Of a stretch of 37,706 nt of DNA, positions 17,627-26,243 are shown piece after piece (positions within the stretch are counted from its first letter, which is position 1; each line of letters starts with the position of its first letter). Where the stretch lies: assembly GCF_014268745.2 (NCBI RefSeq), contig NZ_JABWRB020000012.1, positions 1 through 37,706 on the forward strand, written 5' to 3'. Under the pieces are notes generated by a model, which did no database searches, was not told where the DNA came from, and saw only the letters and a list, made by a program, of their open reading frames with translations. The translations under genes and the position numbers were made by a program. The DNA comes from Pseudomonas zanjanensis (GTDB lineage: Bacteria; Pseudomonadota; Gammaproteobacteria; Pseudomonadales; Pseudomonadaceae).

Positions 17627-18361
17627 ATGGAACATGCACCTTGCATCAGCCAGATCGCCACGCTGCTGGCTGACCCCAAGCGCAGCGCAATGATGTGGGC
17701 CTTGATGGACGGCACGGCCCGCCAGGCCGAGGAGCTGGCGTTGCTCGCCGGATTGTCGCCGTCCTCGGCCAATGCGCACCTGGGGCGCTTGTCCGCGGGA
17801 GGTCTGTTGAAAGTCGAGGCCCGGGGCCGCAAGCGGTTCTTCCGCCTGGCCGCGCCTGAAATCGGCGCCGCCGTCGAAGCGCTGGCCAGCGCGACCCTGG
17901 TCAGTACGCCACGGCAGATTCCGGAGGTCTTCAAGCGCCGGGTGATGCCGACCAAGGCCCCGTCGGTCCCCGCTTCGTTGATGCGGGCCAGACTGTGCGA
18001 CGACCACCTGGGGGGAACCCTGGCGGCCGACCTCTACCAGCGCCTGCTGGACGCCGGATGGATCGAGCAGTTCGAACAAAGGGTGATCGTCACGCACAAG
18101 GGTGCCAATCAACTGGCCGAGCGGGGCTTGTTCATCCAGGCCCTGGCTTATCGCAATGCCCGTATCGCGTGCCCCTGCCCGGACTGGAGCGAGCGTCGTC
18201 CGCACCTGGGGGGCGCGCTGGGGGCGGCGTTGTTGCAACTGTTCATGCAGTCAGGTTGGCTGGCCTTGCCCAACGATTCGAGGGCCTTGCAGGTGACGAC
18301 GCTCGGCCAGCAGGAAATCCACCGGTTCGCCCGGCAGGATGCCGTGGAGATGGCGTTCTAG
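17627..18361 (+). CDS. ArsR-family winged-helix regulator with C-terminal extension
   Basis: A 244-residue regulator. Residues 8-80 form an ArsR-type winged helix (IATLLADPKRSAMMWALMDG, recognition helix SPSSANAHLGRLSAGGLL, wing VEARGRKRFFRL). The rest (about 110-240) is an extra domain found in longer ArsR members. It contains RARLCDDHLGGTLAADLYQRLL, a second wing-like VTHKGANQLAERG and a Cys-containing segment ACPCPDWSERRPHLGGALG (about 180-198). The free cysteines (CP, CPCP) could sense metals, oxidants or electrophiles. GGGAG lies 7 bases before the ATG. A strong dyad covers the likely -10 of its promoter, suggesting autorepression. The MFS gene follows after 106 bases and is the likely target. 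Confidence 0.86.
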   Translation: MEHAPCISQIATLLADPKRSAMMWALMDGTARQAEELALLAGLSPSSANAHLGRLSAGGLLKVEARGRKRFFRLAAPEIGAAVEALASATLVSTPRQIPEVFKRRVMPTKAPSVPASLMRARLCDDHLGGTLAADLYQRLLDAGWIEQFEQRVIVTHKGANQLAERGLFIQALAYRNARIACPCPDWSERRPHLGGALGAALLQLFMQSGWLALPNDSRALQVTTLGQQEIHRFARQDAVEMAF

Positions 18362-18467
18362 GGAACTGGCACGTCGTTCAGGGCTGTCGACAGGTCGTAT
18401 TCAGCAATAGCCGCTCGCAAGGTTCGCGCACACTCGGTCCGGGGAATTCTCGGATTGGGGAGGCAGC

Positions 18468-19850
18468 ATGGACACTCACGGTTACAGCGCGGCGGAACGC
18501 CTGGAGCGGTTACCCATCAGTGGGTATCACCGGGTGATTTTCATCATCATTGCCCTGGCGTTTTTCTTCGACTCGATGGACCTGGCAATGATGACGTTCC
18601 TGCTGGGCTCGATCAAAACCGAGTTCGGCCTGAGCACCGCCCAGGCCGGTTTGCTCGCCAGCTCCAGCTTCTTCGGCATGGTGCTGGGGGCGTCGCTGTC
18701 GGGCATGCTGGCCGATCGGTTCGGGCGCAAGCCGGTGTTCCAGTGGAGCATCGTGTTGTGGGGCATTGCCAGTTACCTGTGCTCCACCGCCCAGGATGTC
18801 GAGACCTTGACGCTGTTTCGCGTCCTGCTGGGTATCGGCATGGGCATGGAGTTTCCGATTGCCCAGTCGATGCTGTCGGAGTTGATCCCGGCCAAGCGTC
18901 GAGGGCGCTACATCGCCTTGATGGATGGCTTTTGGCCCCTGGGCTTCGTGGCGGCGGGGGTGCTGTCGTATTTCCTGCTGCCGGTGATCGGCTGGCGCGA
19001 CATCTTCCTGGTGCTGGCGGTGCCGGCGGTGTTTGTCCTGGCGATTCGCTTCTTCATTCCCGAGTCGCCGCGCTGGCTGGAACAGGCCGGTCGGGGTGAC
19101 GAAGCGGACGCGGTGCTCAAGCGGATCGAAGACAAGGTCCGGACCTCGCTCGGACGTCGCGATCTGCCGGAGCCGATCCGCCTGCCAAGGGTGGAGAGTG
19201 TGCCGGGCAATTTCTTTTCGGCCCTGGCGCAGATCTGGTCGCCGCTGTATCGCCAGCGCACGATGATGATCTGGAGCGTCTGGTTCTTTGCCTTGCTCGG
19301 TTTTTATGGCCTGACGTCCTGGCTCAGCGCACTGTTGCAGCAGTCGGGGTTCGCCGTGACCCAGTCGGTGTATTACACCGTGGTGATTTCCCTGGGCGGG
19401 ATTCCCGGCTTCCTGATGGCGGCCTGGCTGGTGGAGCGTTGGGGCCGCAAGCCGGTGTGCATCATCACGTTGCTGGGCGGCGGGGTGATGGCGTTTCTGT
19501 ATGGGCAGAGCGCGGTGTTTGGTGGCAACGTCGGGCTGCTGATCGGCACCGGGTTGCTGATGCAGTTTTTCCTGTTCGGCATGTGGGCGGTGCTCTACAC
19601 CTACACGCCGGAGTTGTACCCGACCTCCGCCCGGGCCACCGGCTCGGGTTTTGCTTCAGCGGTTGGGCGTATCGGTTCGCTGCTCGGCCCCTTGGTGACC
19701 GGCCTGGTGTTTCCCATCACCGGCCAGGGCGGCGTATTCGCCCTGGGCGCGCTGTGCTTCGCCGTGGCGGCGGGGGTGGTCTGGTTGTTCGGGATGGAAA
19801 CCCGGGGCAAGACGTTGGAAGAGTTGAGCGAAGCGCCCGTCGCCGACTAA
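18468..19850 (+). CDS. MFS metabolite transporter (NiaP/SV2-like)
   Basis: A 460-residue 12-helix major facilitator of the sugar-porter/SV2-like branch. Motif A LADRFGRKP occurs between helices 2 and 3 (about residues 81-89) and again as VERWGRKP in the second half. The helix-6 end PESPRWLEQAGRGDEADAVL (about 194-213) and the C-terminal METRGKTLEEL are sugar-porter signatures, and a cytoplasmic linker runs at 215-255. Helix 1 carries FFFDSMDLAMM, the acidic pair typical of aromatic-acid/NiaP-type importers. Substrate is uncertain; niacin or aromatic acids are candidates. GGGGAGG precedes the ATG. It follows the ArsR-type regulator in the same direction, either as an operon or from a promoter in the 106-base gap. 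Confidence 0.88.
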   Translation: MDTHGYSAAERLERLPISGYHRVIFIIIALAFFFDSMDLAMMTFLLGSIKTEFGLSTAQAGLLASSSFFGMVLGASLSGMLADRFGRKPVFQWSIVLWGIASYLCSTAQDVETLTLFRVLLGIGMGMEFPIAQSMLSELIPAKRRGRYIALMDGFWPLGFVAAGVLSYFLLPVIGWRDIFLVLAVPAVFVLAIRFFIPESPRWLEQAGRGDEADAVLKRIEDKVRTSLGRRDLPEPIRLPRVESVPGNFFSALAQIWSPLYRQRTMMIWSVWFFALLGFYGLTSWLSALLQQSGFAVTQSVYYTVVISLGGIPGFLMAAWLVERWGRKPVCIITLLGGGVMAFLYGQSAVFGGNVGLLIGTGLLMQFFLFGMWAVLYTYTPELYPTSARATGSGFASAVGRIGSLLGPLVTGLVFPITGQGGVFALGALCFAVAAGVVWLFGMETRGKTLEELSEAPVAD

Positions 19851-19859
19851 ACACGATCC

Positions 19860-19952
19860 CCTGTGGGAGCGGGCTTGCTCGCGAAAGCGGTGTGCCAGTC
19901 GACATCATGTTAGCTGACACACCGTCTTCGCGAGCAAGCCCGCTCCCACAGG
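19860..19952. repeat. REP pair between convergent genes
   Basis: Inverted REP copies (GCGGGCTTGC core) begin 10 bases after the MFS stop and end just before the deaminase stop, leaving no room for a separate terminator. The pair may act as a bidirectional transcription or RNA-decay barrier. Confidence 0.92.
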
Positions 19953-19967
19953 GGTTGATTGTCGGGG

Positions 19968-20921
19968 TTAAGGTTTCACCAACCGCGCATCCAGGCTGTT
20001 CTGCGCCAGGCGCTTGGCCTGGTCCTGGGTCATGCCCAGGTGGGTGTGCAGGGCGTGGAAGTTTTCGGTGACGTAGCCGCCGAAGTACGCCGGGTCATCG
20101 GAGTTCACCGTCACCTTCACGCCGCGCTCGAGCATGTCGAGGATGTTGTGTTGCGACATGTCGTCGAACACGCACAGCTTGGTGTTGGACAGCGGGCACA
20201 CGGTCAACGGAATCTGCTCGTCGATGATCCGCTGCATCAGCCGCTCATCTTCGATGGCGCGCACGCCATGGTCGATGCGCTGGATCTTCAGCAGGTCCAG
20301 GGCTTGCCAAATGTACTCGGGCGGGCCTTCTTCGCCGGCGTGGGCAACGGTCAGGAAGCCCTCGTTGCGTGCGCGGTCGAATACGCGCTGGAACTTGCTC
20401 GGTGGATGGCCCATTTCCGAACTGTCCAGGCCCACGGCCACGAAGGCGTCGCGGAACGGCAGCGCCTGGTCGAGGGTCTTCTCGGCTTGTTCTTCGCTCA
20501 GGTGACGCAGGAAGCTCAGGATCAGGCCGCTTGTAATGCCCAGTTGCTGCTCACCGTCCTTGAGGGCGGCGGCGATGCCGTTGAGCACCACTTCGAATGG
20601 GACGCCACGGTCGGTGTGGGTCTGCGGGTCGAAGAACGGTTCGGTGTGGATCACGTTCTGCGCCTTGCACCGCAACAGGTAGGCCCAGGTCAGGTCGTAG
20701 AAATCCTGGGAGGTGCGCAGCACATCGGCGCCCTGGTAATAGAGGTCGAGAAATTCCTGCAGGTTGTTGAAGGCATAGGCCTTGCGCAGGGTATCGACGT
20801 CGTTCCACGGCAGGGCGATCTTGTTGCGTTCGGCCAGGGCGAACAGCAGCTCGGGTTCCAGCGAGCCTTCCAGGTGCAGGTGCAGTTCAGCCTTGGGCAG
20901 GGCGTTCAGCCAGTCGTACAT
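19968..20921 (-). CDS. add: adenine/adenosine deaminase family protein
   Basis: A 317-residue metal-dependent deaminase of the ADA superfamily. Zn ligands and catalytic residues are visible: HLHLEG (His14, His16), HAGEEG near residue 196 (His and catalytic Glu), the RIDHGVRA block around 217, and NSDDPAYFG near 273. GLDSSEMGHPPSKF (about residues 160-173) is the pattern of the adenine-deaminase subgroup (yeast Aah1-like) rather than of mammalian-type adenosine deaminase. From memory, the P. aeruginosa counterpart (PA0148) was shown to act on adenine. Reaction: adenine + water to hypoxanthine + ammonia. It lies 84 bases downstream of the 2OG-oxygenase gene, with a possible own promoter (TAGAAT) between. 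Confidence 0.88.
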   Translation of the reverse strand: MYDWLNALPKAELHLHLEGSLEPELLFALAERNKIALPWNDVDTLRKAYAFNNLQEFLDLYYQGADVLRTSQDFYDLTWAYLLRCKAQNVIHTEPFFDPQTHTDRGVPFEVVLNGIAAALKDGEQQLGITSGLILSFLRHLSEEQAEKTLDQALPFRDAFVAVGLDSSEMGHPPSKFQRVFDRARNEGFLTVAHAGEEGPPEYIWQALDLLKIQRIDHGVRAIEDERLMQRIIDEQIPLTVCPLSNTKLCVFDDMSQHNILDMLERGVKVTVNSDDPAYFGGYVTENFHALHTHLGMTQDQAKRLAQNSLDARLVKP

Positions 20922-20953
20922 GGTCTTTTCTCATCAGCGAATCGATGGCGGGC

Positions 20954-20959
20954 ATTCTA
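20954..20959 (-). promoter_or_regulatory. -10-like element before the adenine deaminase gene
   Basis: On the minus strand TGTAGAAT (hexamer TAGAAT at 20959-20954) stands about 33 bases upstream of the ATG at 20921. A clear -35 is not seen, so an extended -10 promoter is the best reading. It would allow expression apart from the upstream oxygenase gene. Confidence 0.4.
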
Positions 20960-21005
20960 CAGGGGGCTGGCCGCCCTGTCGGGTAAAACCTGACCGGCTG
21001 ATCCA

Positions 21006-21971
21006 CTACACGGCCTGGGGCTCCCGCCGGTAAGCATAGGTGTCGGCGAAGCGCGACAGCAGGAATTCGGCGCAGGTCGTCGTTGGGTACTTGGGTGGGT
21101 GGGCGTCCTCCTGGCAACCGGGCAGGCACTGGATCAGCGTGTCGGGGTGCGGTTCGGCAAAGAATGGCATCGAATAGCGGTCCACTCCCAGCGGGCTGAT
21201 CACCCGATGCGGCGTGGACAGGTAACGGTCGTTGCTCCAGCGCGCCATCATGTCGCCGAGGTTGACCACGAAGGTGCCATCGATGGGCGGCGCGTCGATC
21301 CACTGGCCATTGACGTTGCGCACTTGCAGGCCACCGGCGGCGTCCTGGTAGAGCAGGGTGATGCAACCGTAGTCGGTATGGGCGCCGGCACCTTGCTGTT
21401 CGGCGCAACTGGCGGTGTCGCGGGGCGGGTAATGGATCAGGCGCAGCACGCTCACCGGTTCGTTGAAGCGCGTGTCGAAAAAGTCCCGTTCGATGCCCAG
21501 GGCCAGGGTCATGGCCCGCAGCAGGGTTTGCGCAAGCGCTTGCATGTCACGGTAATGCTGCTCCATCAAGGCTTGCCAGCCGCTCAGGTCTGGATGGCGA
21601 TTGGGGCCGCGCAACGGTTTTTCCGCCAGCACCTCGGGGTGATCGGCCGGCAGATGCAGGCCCATGTCGAAGGTTTCCTTCAGGTCGCTGGGCTTGGTCG
21701 GGTCCAGTTGTTCCGTGGCGACGGCGCCGTAGCCACGATGGTGGCGGGTCTGGGTGATGTCGATCTTGAGTTTTTCTTCGACGGGCAGGGCGAAGAAGCG
21801 TTGGGCATTGCCCAGCACCTCGGCGATGCGCGCCGGGCTGATGGGGTGGCCCTTGATGTAGAAGAAGCCCCACTGACGGCAGGCGCGGTCGATCTGCTCG
21901 GCGACGCCTTGCCAGGCGTCGGGCTCATCGCCGTAGAGCGGGCTGATGTCGATGATGGGCAGGCTGTTCAT
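21006..21971 (-). CDS. 2-oxoglutarate/Fe(II) oxygenase, isopenicillin N synthase-like
   Basis: A 321-residue non-heme iron oxygenase with the DIOX_N domain first (LPIIDISPLYGD, WGFFYIKGHPI, residues 1-120) and the double-stranded beta-helix domain after about 170. The Fe(II) triad is readable: HTD in GAHTDYGCITLLYQD (near residue 200) and the distal His in STPHRVISP (near 260), with the Arg/Ser pair that holds 2-oxoglutarate. Start 21971 is used because the longer frame is REP-derived. It is upstream of the adenine deaminase gene in the same direction. The IPNS-like fold is shared with thymine-7-hydroxylase, so a nucleobase substrate is conceivable, but no substrate is established for this protein. 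Confidence 0.87.
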   Translation of the reverse strand: MNSLPIIDISPLYGDEPDAWQGVAEQIDRACRQWGFFYIKGHPISPARIAEVLGNAQRFFALPVEEKLKIDITQTRHHRGYGAVATEQLDPTKPSDLKETFDMGLHLPADHPEVLAEKPLRGPNRHPDLSGWQALMEQHYRDMQALAQTLLRAMTLALGIERDFFDTRFNEPVSVLRLIHYPPRDTASCAEQQGAGAHTDYGCITLLYQDAAGGLQVRNVNGQWIDAPPIDGTFVVNLGDMMARWSNDRYLSTPHRVISPLGVDRYSMPFFAEPHPDTLIQCLPGCQEDAHPPKYPTTTCAEFLLSRFADTYAYRREPQAV

Positions 21972-22000
21972 ACTGCTTTCCTGAATTCGGATGCGGACTT

Positions 22001-22093
22001 CTGTGGGAGCGGGCTTGCTCGCGAAGGCGGCGGGACATTCAGCATCAATGTTGACTGACACTCCGCCTTCGCGAGCAAGCCCGCTCCCACAGG
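22001..22093. repeat. REP pair
   Basis: Inverted REP copies (GCGGGCTTGC core; 22001-22030 and about 22063-22093) lie between the oxygenase start and the stop of the binding-protein gene, thus separating two same-direction genes. Confidence 0.92.
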
Positions 22094-22113
22094 GTTTTGT
22101 GTTGATTCGCCAG

Positions 22114-23196
22114 CTATTTCGGAATCTCAGCCTTCATCCCTTCGACGTAATAATTCATCGACGCCAGTTCCGCGTTGGTGGCGCTCACGCCCGCGGGGAT
22201 TTTCTCGACGCCGGCCTGGTCCTTGATCGGGCCGGTGAACGGGTGAAAGGCGCCGTTCTCGATATCGGCGATGATCTGCTCGGCTTCGCCCTTGACCGCT
22301 GCCGGCACCAGGTCGCTGATCGGCAGTTTCACCGTGCCTTCCTTCAGGCCACCCCAGTAGTCCTGGGGTTTCCAGTTGTGGTCAAGCACGCTCTGGGTCG
22401 CCTGGATGTAATGCGGGCCCCAGTCATTGACGATGGAGGTCAGCACCGCCTTGGGCCCGAAATGGGCCATGTCCGAAGCGTAGCCCACCGCATAGACGCC
22501 GCGGCGTTCGGCGGCCTGGATCGGTGCTGGGCTGTCGGTGTGCTGGAACACCACGTCCACGCCCTGGTCGATCAGCGCGTTGGCGGCGTCGGCTTCCTTG
22601 CCCGGGTCGAACCAGGAATTGACCCACACCACTTTGATTTCGGTGCCGGGGTTGTATTTGTTCAGGGCCAATTGGATGGCGTTGATATCGCGAATGACTT
22701 CCGGGATCGGGAACGAGGCGACGTAGCCGATCTTCTTGGTCTTGGTCATCTTGGCCGCGAGGAAGCCGCCGACGTAGCGACCTTCATAGGTGCGAGCCAG
22801 GTAGGTGCCGAGGTTCTTGTCCTGCTTGTAGCCGGTGGCGTGTTCGAAGGTTACCTTGGGAAACTGCTTGGCGACTTTCAGCGTCGGGTTCATATAGCCG
22901 AAGGACGTGGTGAAGATCAGGTCGTACTTGTCCTTGGCCATGTTACGGATCACCCGCTCGGCGTCGGCCCCCTCTGGTACGTTTTCCACGTAGTGGGTGG
23001 TGATCTGCTCGCCGAACTTCGCCGCCAGTTCCTTGCGCCCTTGTTCATGCTGATAGGTCCAGCCGTGGTCGCCGATGGGGCCGATGTAGACGAAGCCGAC
23101 CTTCAGCGGGTCGGCGGCACTGGCATTCAGGCTGGCACCCAGGCCGACGGCCGCGACGACGGCGCAAAGCAATTTCTTCAAGGGACGTTTGTGCAT
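22114..23196 (-). CDS. BMP-family nucleoside/purine-binding ABC transporter protein
   Basis: A 360-residue periplasmic binding protein of the BMP (Med/PnrA/NupN) family, which binds nucleosides or purine-like compounds. The signal peptide is MHKRPLKKLLCAVVAAVG with cleavage near ASA|A (residues 26-27); there is no lipobox, so the protein should be soluble. The mature start DPLKVGFVYIGPIGDHGWTYQHEQG is the family hallmark, followed by FTTSFGYMNPTLKVAKQFP, TYLARTYEGRYVGGFLAA, GYVASFPIPEVIRDINAI and DVVFQHTDSPAPIQAAE. Start 23196 (GGAG 9 bases upstream) is chosen over an ATG at 23211 because it starts the signal peptide. The cognate ATPase and permeases lie about 5 kb away. A RutR-like motif stands 55 bases upstream. 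Confidence 0.92.
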   Translation of the reverse strand: MHKRPLKKLLCAVVAAVGLGASLNASAADPLKVGFVYIGPIGDHGWTYQHEQGRKELAAKFGEQITTHYVENVPEGADAERVIRNMAKDKYDLIFTTSFGYMNPTLKVAKQFPKVTFEHATGYKQDKNLGTYLARTYEGRYVGGFLAAKMTKTKKIGYVASFPIPEVIRDINAIQLALNKYNPGTEIKVVWVNSWFDPGKEADAANALIDQGVDVVFQHTDSPAPIQAAERRGVYAVGYASDMAHFGPKAVLTSIVNDWGPHYIQATQSVLDHNWKPQDYWGGLKEGTVKLPISDLVPAAVKGEAEQIIADIENGAFHPFTGPIKDQAGVEKIPAGVSATNAELASMNYYVEGMKAEIPK

Positions 23197-23250
23197 GAAC
23201 TCGAACTCCATTTTGTTGTGAGGTTGGCTGTGCAGCAGCAATGCAAAATG

Positions 23251-23266
23251 CTGACCAACAGGACAA
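23251..23266. promoter_or_regulatory. RutR-like motif upstream of the binding-protein gene
   Basis: CTGACCAACAGGACAA matches 11 of 14 fixed positions of the E. coli RutR consensus TTGACCAnnTGGTCAA (consensus from memory). It lies 55 bases from the ATG at 23196. A similar motif stands at nearly the same distance and in the same orientation before the ABC ATPase gene. Binding is inference. Confidence 0.4.
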
Positions 23267-23285
23267 CTAATCGACACGACCTTAT

Positions 23286-23427
23286 TGTGGCGAGGGAGCT
23301 TGCTCCCGCTGGGCTGCGCAGCGGCCCTGTTTTTTACGGTTGCTTCGCAACCGAGCGGGAGCAAGCTCCCTCGCCACAGGTTCTACATCCGCATAACCTG
23401 TGGGAGCGAGCTTGCTCGCGATGGGGC
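23286..23427. repeat. REP pair plus single REP
   Basis: Inverted GTGGCGAGGGAGCTTGCTCC-type copies occupy 23286-23380 with a paired centre (GCTGCGCAGC and GGTTGCTTCGCAACC). Seventeen bases later a single copy of the other family (GTGGGAGCGAGCTTGCTCGC) lies at 23397-23427, so two REP families sit side by side. Confidence 0.88.
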
Positions 23428-23551
23428 CGTCCGGATCGATAACGGTGCACCTGCCAGCCACTCGCCACCCCCTGGTGCATCACACCGAACGAAACGTTCG
23501 CCTCCCCCGACAGTCAGTAACTCATGACCCGCTCACAGTGACAGGCCCGCG

Positions 23552-24643
23552 ATGCTCACTTTGATCAAGCAAGAAAAACTGCTGTTGCTGGCGCTGGCCG
23601 CCGTATGTGTCGCCTACCCGCTGGAGCACTGGCTGCTGGGCAGCGGGCAACTGGTGGCGTTGCTCGGCGGCCTGGTCCTGATCGGTTTCATCGTCGCCGC
23701 CTCCATGCGCGTAGCCCATCACGCCGAGTTGCTGGCGGAAAAGGTCGGTGATCCTTACGGCACCATGATCCTGACCTTGTCGGCGGTGCTGGTGGAGGTG
23801 GTGATCCTGGCGATCATGATGAACAACGAAGCCTCGTCGACGCTGGTGCGGGACACGATCTACTCGGCGGTGATGCTCGACATCAACGGCATCCTCGGGC
23901 TCGCGGCGCTGATGGGCGGGATCAAGCATGGCGAGCAGGTCTATAACGACGATTCGGCGCGCACCTACAGCGTGATGATTCTCACGGCCATGGGCGTGTC
24001 GATGGTGGTGCCGGAGTTCATCCCCCGGGATAGCTGGAAAACCTATTCTGCCTTCACCATCGGCGCGATGATCGTGTTGTACACGCTGTTCCTGCGCATG
24101 CAGGTCGGGCCCCACAGTTACTTCTTCAGCTACAGCTACCCGGAAAAACGCCGCAAGAAAGAACCGGTGGAAAACGAACCAGAACCTATCAGCCTGACGA
24201 TTTCCATCAGTGCGCTGGTGTTTGGCGTGGTGGTGATCGGTGCGTTGGCTGAAGTGATGTCCAAGGCCATCGACCTGGGGCTGGAAGGCTCGGGTGCTCC
24301 GCCCGTGGTCACGGCGATCCTGGTGGCGGCGATCTCTGCCGCGCCGGAAATCCTCACCGCCCTGCGCGCGGCCCTCGCCAATCGCATGCAGGCGGTGGTG
24401 AACATCGCGCTGGGGGCTTCGTTGTCCACCGTGATCCTCACCGTGCCGGTGATGGAAGCCATGGCCCTCTACACCGGCCAGCCTTTCCAGATGGCGATGA
24501 CCCCGGTGCAGACGGTGATGATTTTCATCACCCTGATCGTCTGCGCGATCAACCTCAACGATGGTGAAACCAATGCCATCGAAGGCATGACCCATTTTGT
24601 GTTGTTCGCGACGTTTATCATGTTGTCCCTGCTGGGCCTCTAG
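23552..24643 (+). CDS. chaA: calcium/sodium:proton antiporter, ChaA type
   Basis: A 363-residue CaCA-superfamily antiporter with two homologous halves of about five helices each. The alpha-1 repeat is GDPYGTMILTLSAVLVEVVILAIMM (residues 67-91) with the key acidic Glu in SAVLVEV, and the alpha-2 repeat AAISAAPEILTALRAALANRMQAVVNIALGASLSTV (residues 261-296) with the Glu in APEILTAL. Between halves is a charged cytoplasmic loop YPEKRRKKEPVENEPEP (about 194-210). The length matches ChaA (about 366). It exchanges Ca2+, Na+ or K+ for protons at the inner membrane. The ATG at 23552 has a weak ribosome binding site. It is unrelated to the purine genes around it and diverges from the binding-protein gene. 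Confidence 0.92.
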   Translation: MLTLIKQEKLLLLALAAVCVAYPLEHWLLGSGQLVALLGGLVLIGFIVAASMRVAHHAELLAEKVGDPYGTMILTLSAVLVEVVILAIMMNNEASSTLVRDTIYSAVMLDINGILGLAALMGGIKHGEQVYNDDSARTYSVMILTAMGVSMVVPEFIPRDSWKTYSAFTIGAMIVLYTLFLRMQVGPHSYFFSYSYPEKRRKKEPVENEPEPISLTISISALVFGVVVIGALAEVMSKAIDLGLEGSGAPPVVTAILVAAISAAPEILTALRAALANRMQAVVNIALGASLSTVILTVPVMEAMALYTGQPFQMAMTPVQTVMIFITLIVCAINLNDGETNAIEGMTHFVLFATFIMLSLLGL

Positions 24644-24648
24644 AAGAG

Positions 24649-24732
24649 CATCGCGGGCAAGCCTTGCTCCCACAGATCGCTGCAAGTCTGCGGGCTCACG
24701 AAAAGCTGTGGGAGCAAGCCTTGCCCGCGATG
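24649..24732. repeat. near-perfect REP inverted pair between convergent genes
   Basis: Two 27-base copies (24649-24675 and 24706-24732; ATCGCGGGCAAGCCTTGCTC type) are inverted with one mismatch and a 30-base loop. They start 5 bases after the antiporter stop and end 8 bases before the deaminase stop, so they form the only hairpin available for terminating either gene. Confidence 0.93.
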
Positions 24733-24740
24733 GCGTTGGG

Positions 24741-26099
24741 TCAGGCGCCGGCGATCAATTCCCGCGCCGCCTGGCTGTGATCGGCAATCAAGCCCTTCAA
24801 GTCCAACCCCTCGACTTGCCCGTCGATCACCCGCCATTGCCCACCGATCATCACCCGATCCGCCCGGTCCGCGCCGCACAGCAGCAGGGCCGAGACCGGG
24901 TCATGGCTGCCGGAGAAGCGCAGCTCATCGAGCTTGAACAGCGCCAGGTCGGCCTGTTTGCCCACGGCCAATTCGCCGATATCGCTGCGCCCGAGCAGTT
25001 GCGCCGAGCCCCGGGTCGCCCAGCCCAGTACGCGCTCCGGCGTGATCGCTTGCGCGCCGTAGCGCAGGCGCTGGATGTACAGCGCCTGGCGGGTTTCGAG
25101 GATCATGTTCGAGGCATCGTTGGATGCCGAGCCGTCGACACCCAGGCCCACGGGTGCGCCGGCGGCGGTCAGCTCCAGGGTCGGGCAAATGCCCGAGGCC
25201 AGGCGCATGTTCGAACTGGGGCAATGGCAGATGCCGGTGCCGGCGGCACCGAGTCGGGCGATTTCGTCAGGGTTGAAGTGAATGCCATGGGCCAACCAGG
25301 TCCGAGGGCCGAGCCAGCCGACGCTGTCCAGGTAATCCACGGTGCGCAGGCCGAAGCGTTGCAGGCAGAACGCTTCTTCGTCGAGGGTTTCGGCCAAGTG
25401 GGTGTGCAAGCGAACGTCGAGGGTTTCCGCCAGCTCGGCGCTGGCGCTCATGATCTGCGGCGTGACCGAAAACGGCGAGCAGGGCGCCAGGGCAATCTGG
25501 ATCTGTGCGCCGTCGCCGCGCTCGTGGTATTCGGCGATCAGGCGCTGACTGTCGTCAAGAATCACCTCGCCCTGCTGCACGGTCTGTTGCGGTGGCAAGC
25601 CACCGTCGGCCTCGCCCAGGCTCATGGAGCCACGGGTCAACATCGCCCGCATGCCCAGCTTACGGACACTTTGCACTTGCACGTCGATGGCATTTTCCAG
25701 GCCCTGGGGAAACAGGTAATGATGGTCGGCCGCCGTGGTGCAGCCCGACAGCAGCAACTCGGCCAAGGCCACTTTGCTCGCCAGGGCGAGTTTTTCCGGA
25801 GTCAGCCGCGCCCACACCGGGTAGAGGGTCTTTAGCCAAGGAAACAACGGCTGGTTCACCACTGGTGCCCAGGCGCGGGTCAGGGTTTGGTAGAAGTGAT
25901 GATGGGTGTTGATCAACCCCGGCAGGATCACATGCTCGCGCGCGTCGAAGACGTGGTCGCAGGGCTGGGCGGGTTGTTGGCCGGCGCTCAGCAGTTCGAC
26001 GATCACACCGTCCTGCAGGACGAGACCGCCACGGGCATCGAGGTCGTTGGCCGTGAAAATGGCGAGGGGATTTTTTAACCAGGTACGGGTCGCAGGCAT
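24741..26099 (-). CDS. 8-oxoguanine deaminase
   Basis: A 452-residue amidohydrolase-superfamily deaminase. Metal ligands and catalytic residues occur in order: INTHHHFYQT (about residues 62-71), HTHLAETLDEEAFC (about 229), WLAHGIHF (about 264) and GLGVDGSASNDASNM (about 317). The NTHHHFYQTLTRAW segment with PLFPWLKTLYPVWARL is characteristic of the 8-oxoguanine deaminase group (from memory, P. aeruginosa PA0142), which converts 8-oxoguanine to urate plus ammonia. Isocytosine can be a side substrate. The length fits (about 450). The start at 26099 has GGAG upstream. It is a single-gene unit ending at a REP pair. Its position between the binding-protein gene and the ABC operon ties it to purine salvage. 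Confidence 0.9.
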   Translation of the reverse strand: MPATRTWLKNPLAIFTANDLDARGGLVLQDGVIVELLSAGQQPAQPCDHVFDAREHVILPGLINTHHHFYQTLTRAWAPVVNQPLFPWLKTLYPVWARLTPEKLALASKVALAELLLSGCTTAADHHYLFPQGLENAIDVQVQSVRKLGMRAMLTRGSMSLGEADGGLPPQQTVQQGEVILDDSQRLIAEYHERGDGAQIQIALAPCSPFSVTPQIMSASAELAETLDVRLHTHLAETLDEEAFCLQRFGLRTVDYLDSVGWLGPRTWLAHGIHFNPDEIARLGAAGTGICHCPSSNMRLASGICPTLELTAAGAPVGLGVDGSASNDASNMILETRQALYIQRLRYGAQAITPERVLGWATRGSAQLLGRSDIGELAVGKQADLALFKLDELRFSGSHDPVSALLLCGADRADRVMIGGQWRVIDGQVEGLDLKGLIADHSQAARELIAGA

Positions 26100-26243
26100 G
26101 GTGGCCGGCTCCTCTGAAAGTGGGTTCAGGTTAGCCAGCTCAGTGATGCCCTGTCTGCTGATCCAGGGTCGCCCATTGGATAGGGCGAGGTGCGGAGTTT
26201 ACTCAGGTTGTGCTGCAGTTTTCCAGAGCTCGCCGAGATCAAA

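Larger units (their letters stand above)
23197..23551. other. noncoding region between divergent binding-protein and antiporter genes
   Basis: This 355-base stretch holds, from left to right: the binding-protein leader, a 16-base RutR-like motif (23251-23266), a REP pair of the GCGAGGGAGC type (23286-23380), a single REP of the GCGAGCTTGC type (23397-23427), and a short perfect dyad CGAACG AAA CGTTCG (23486-23500) about 50 bases before the antiporter ATG. No open frame here looks coding. Confidence 0.7.

Noticed and set aside
26158..26171. CTGATCCAGGGTCG upstream of 8-oxoguanine deaminase, as a third RutR-like site
   Set aside because: It lacks two central bases relative to the other two motifs and shares too few positions to count.
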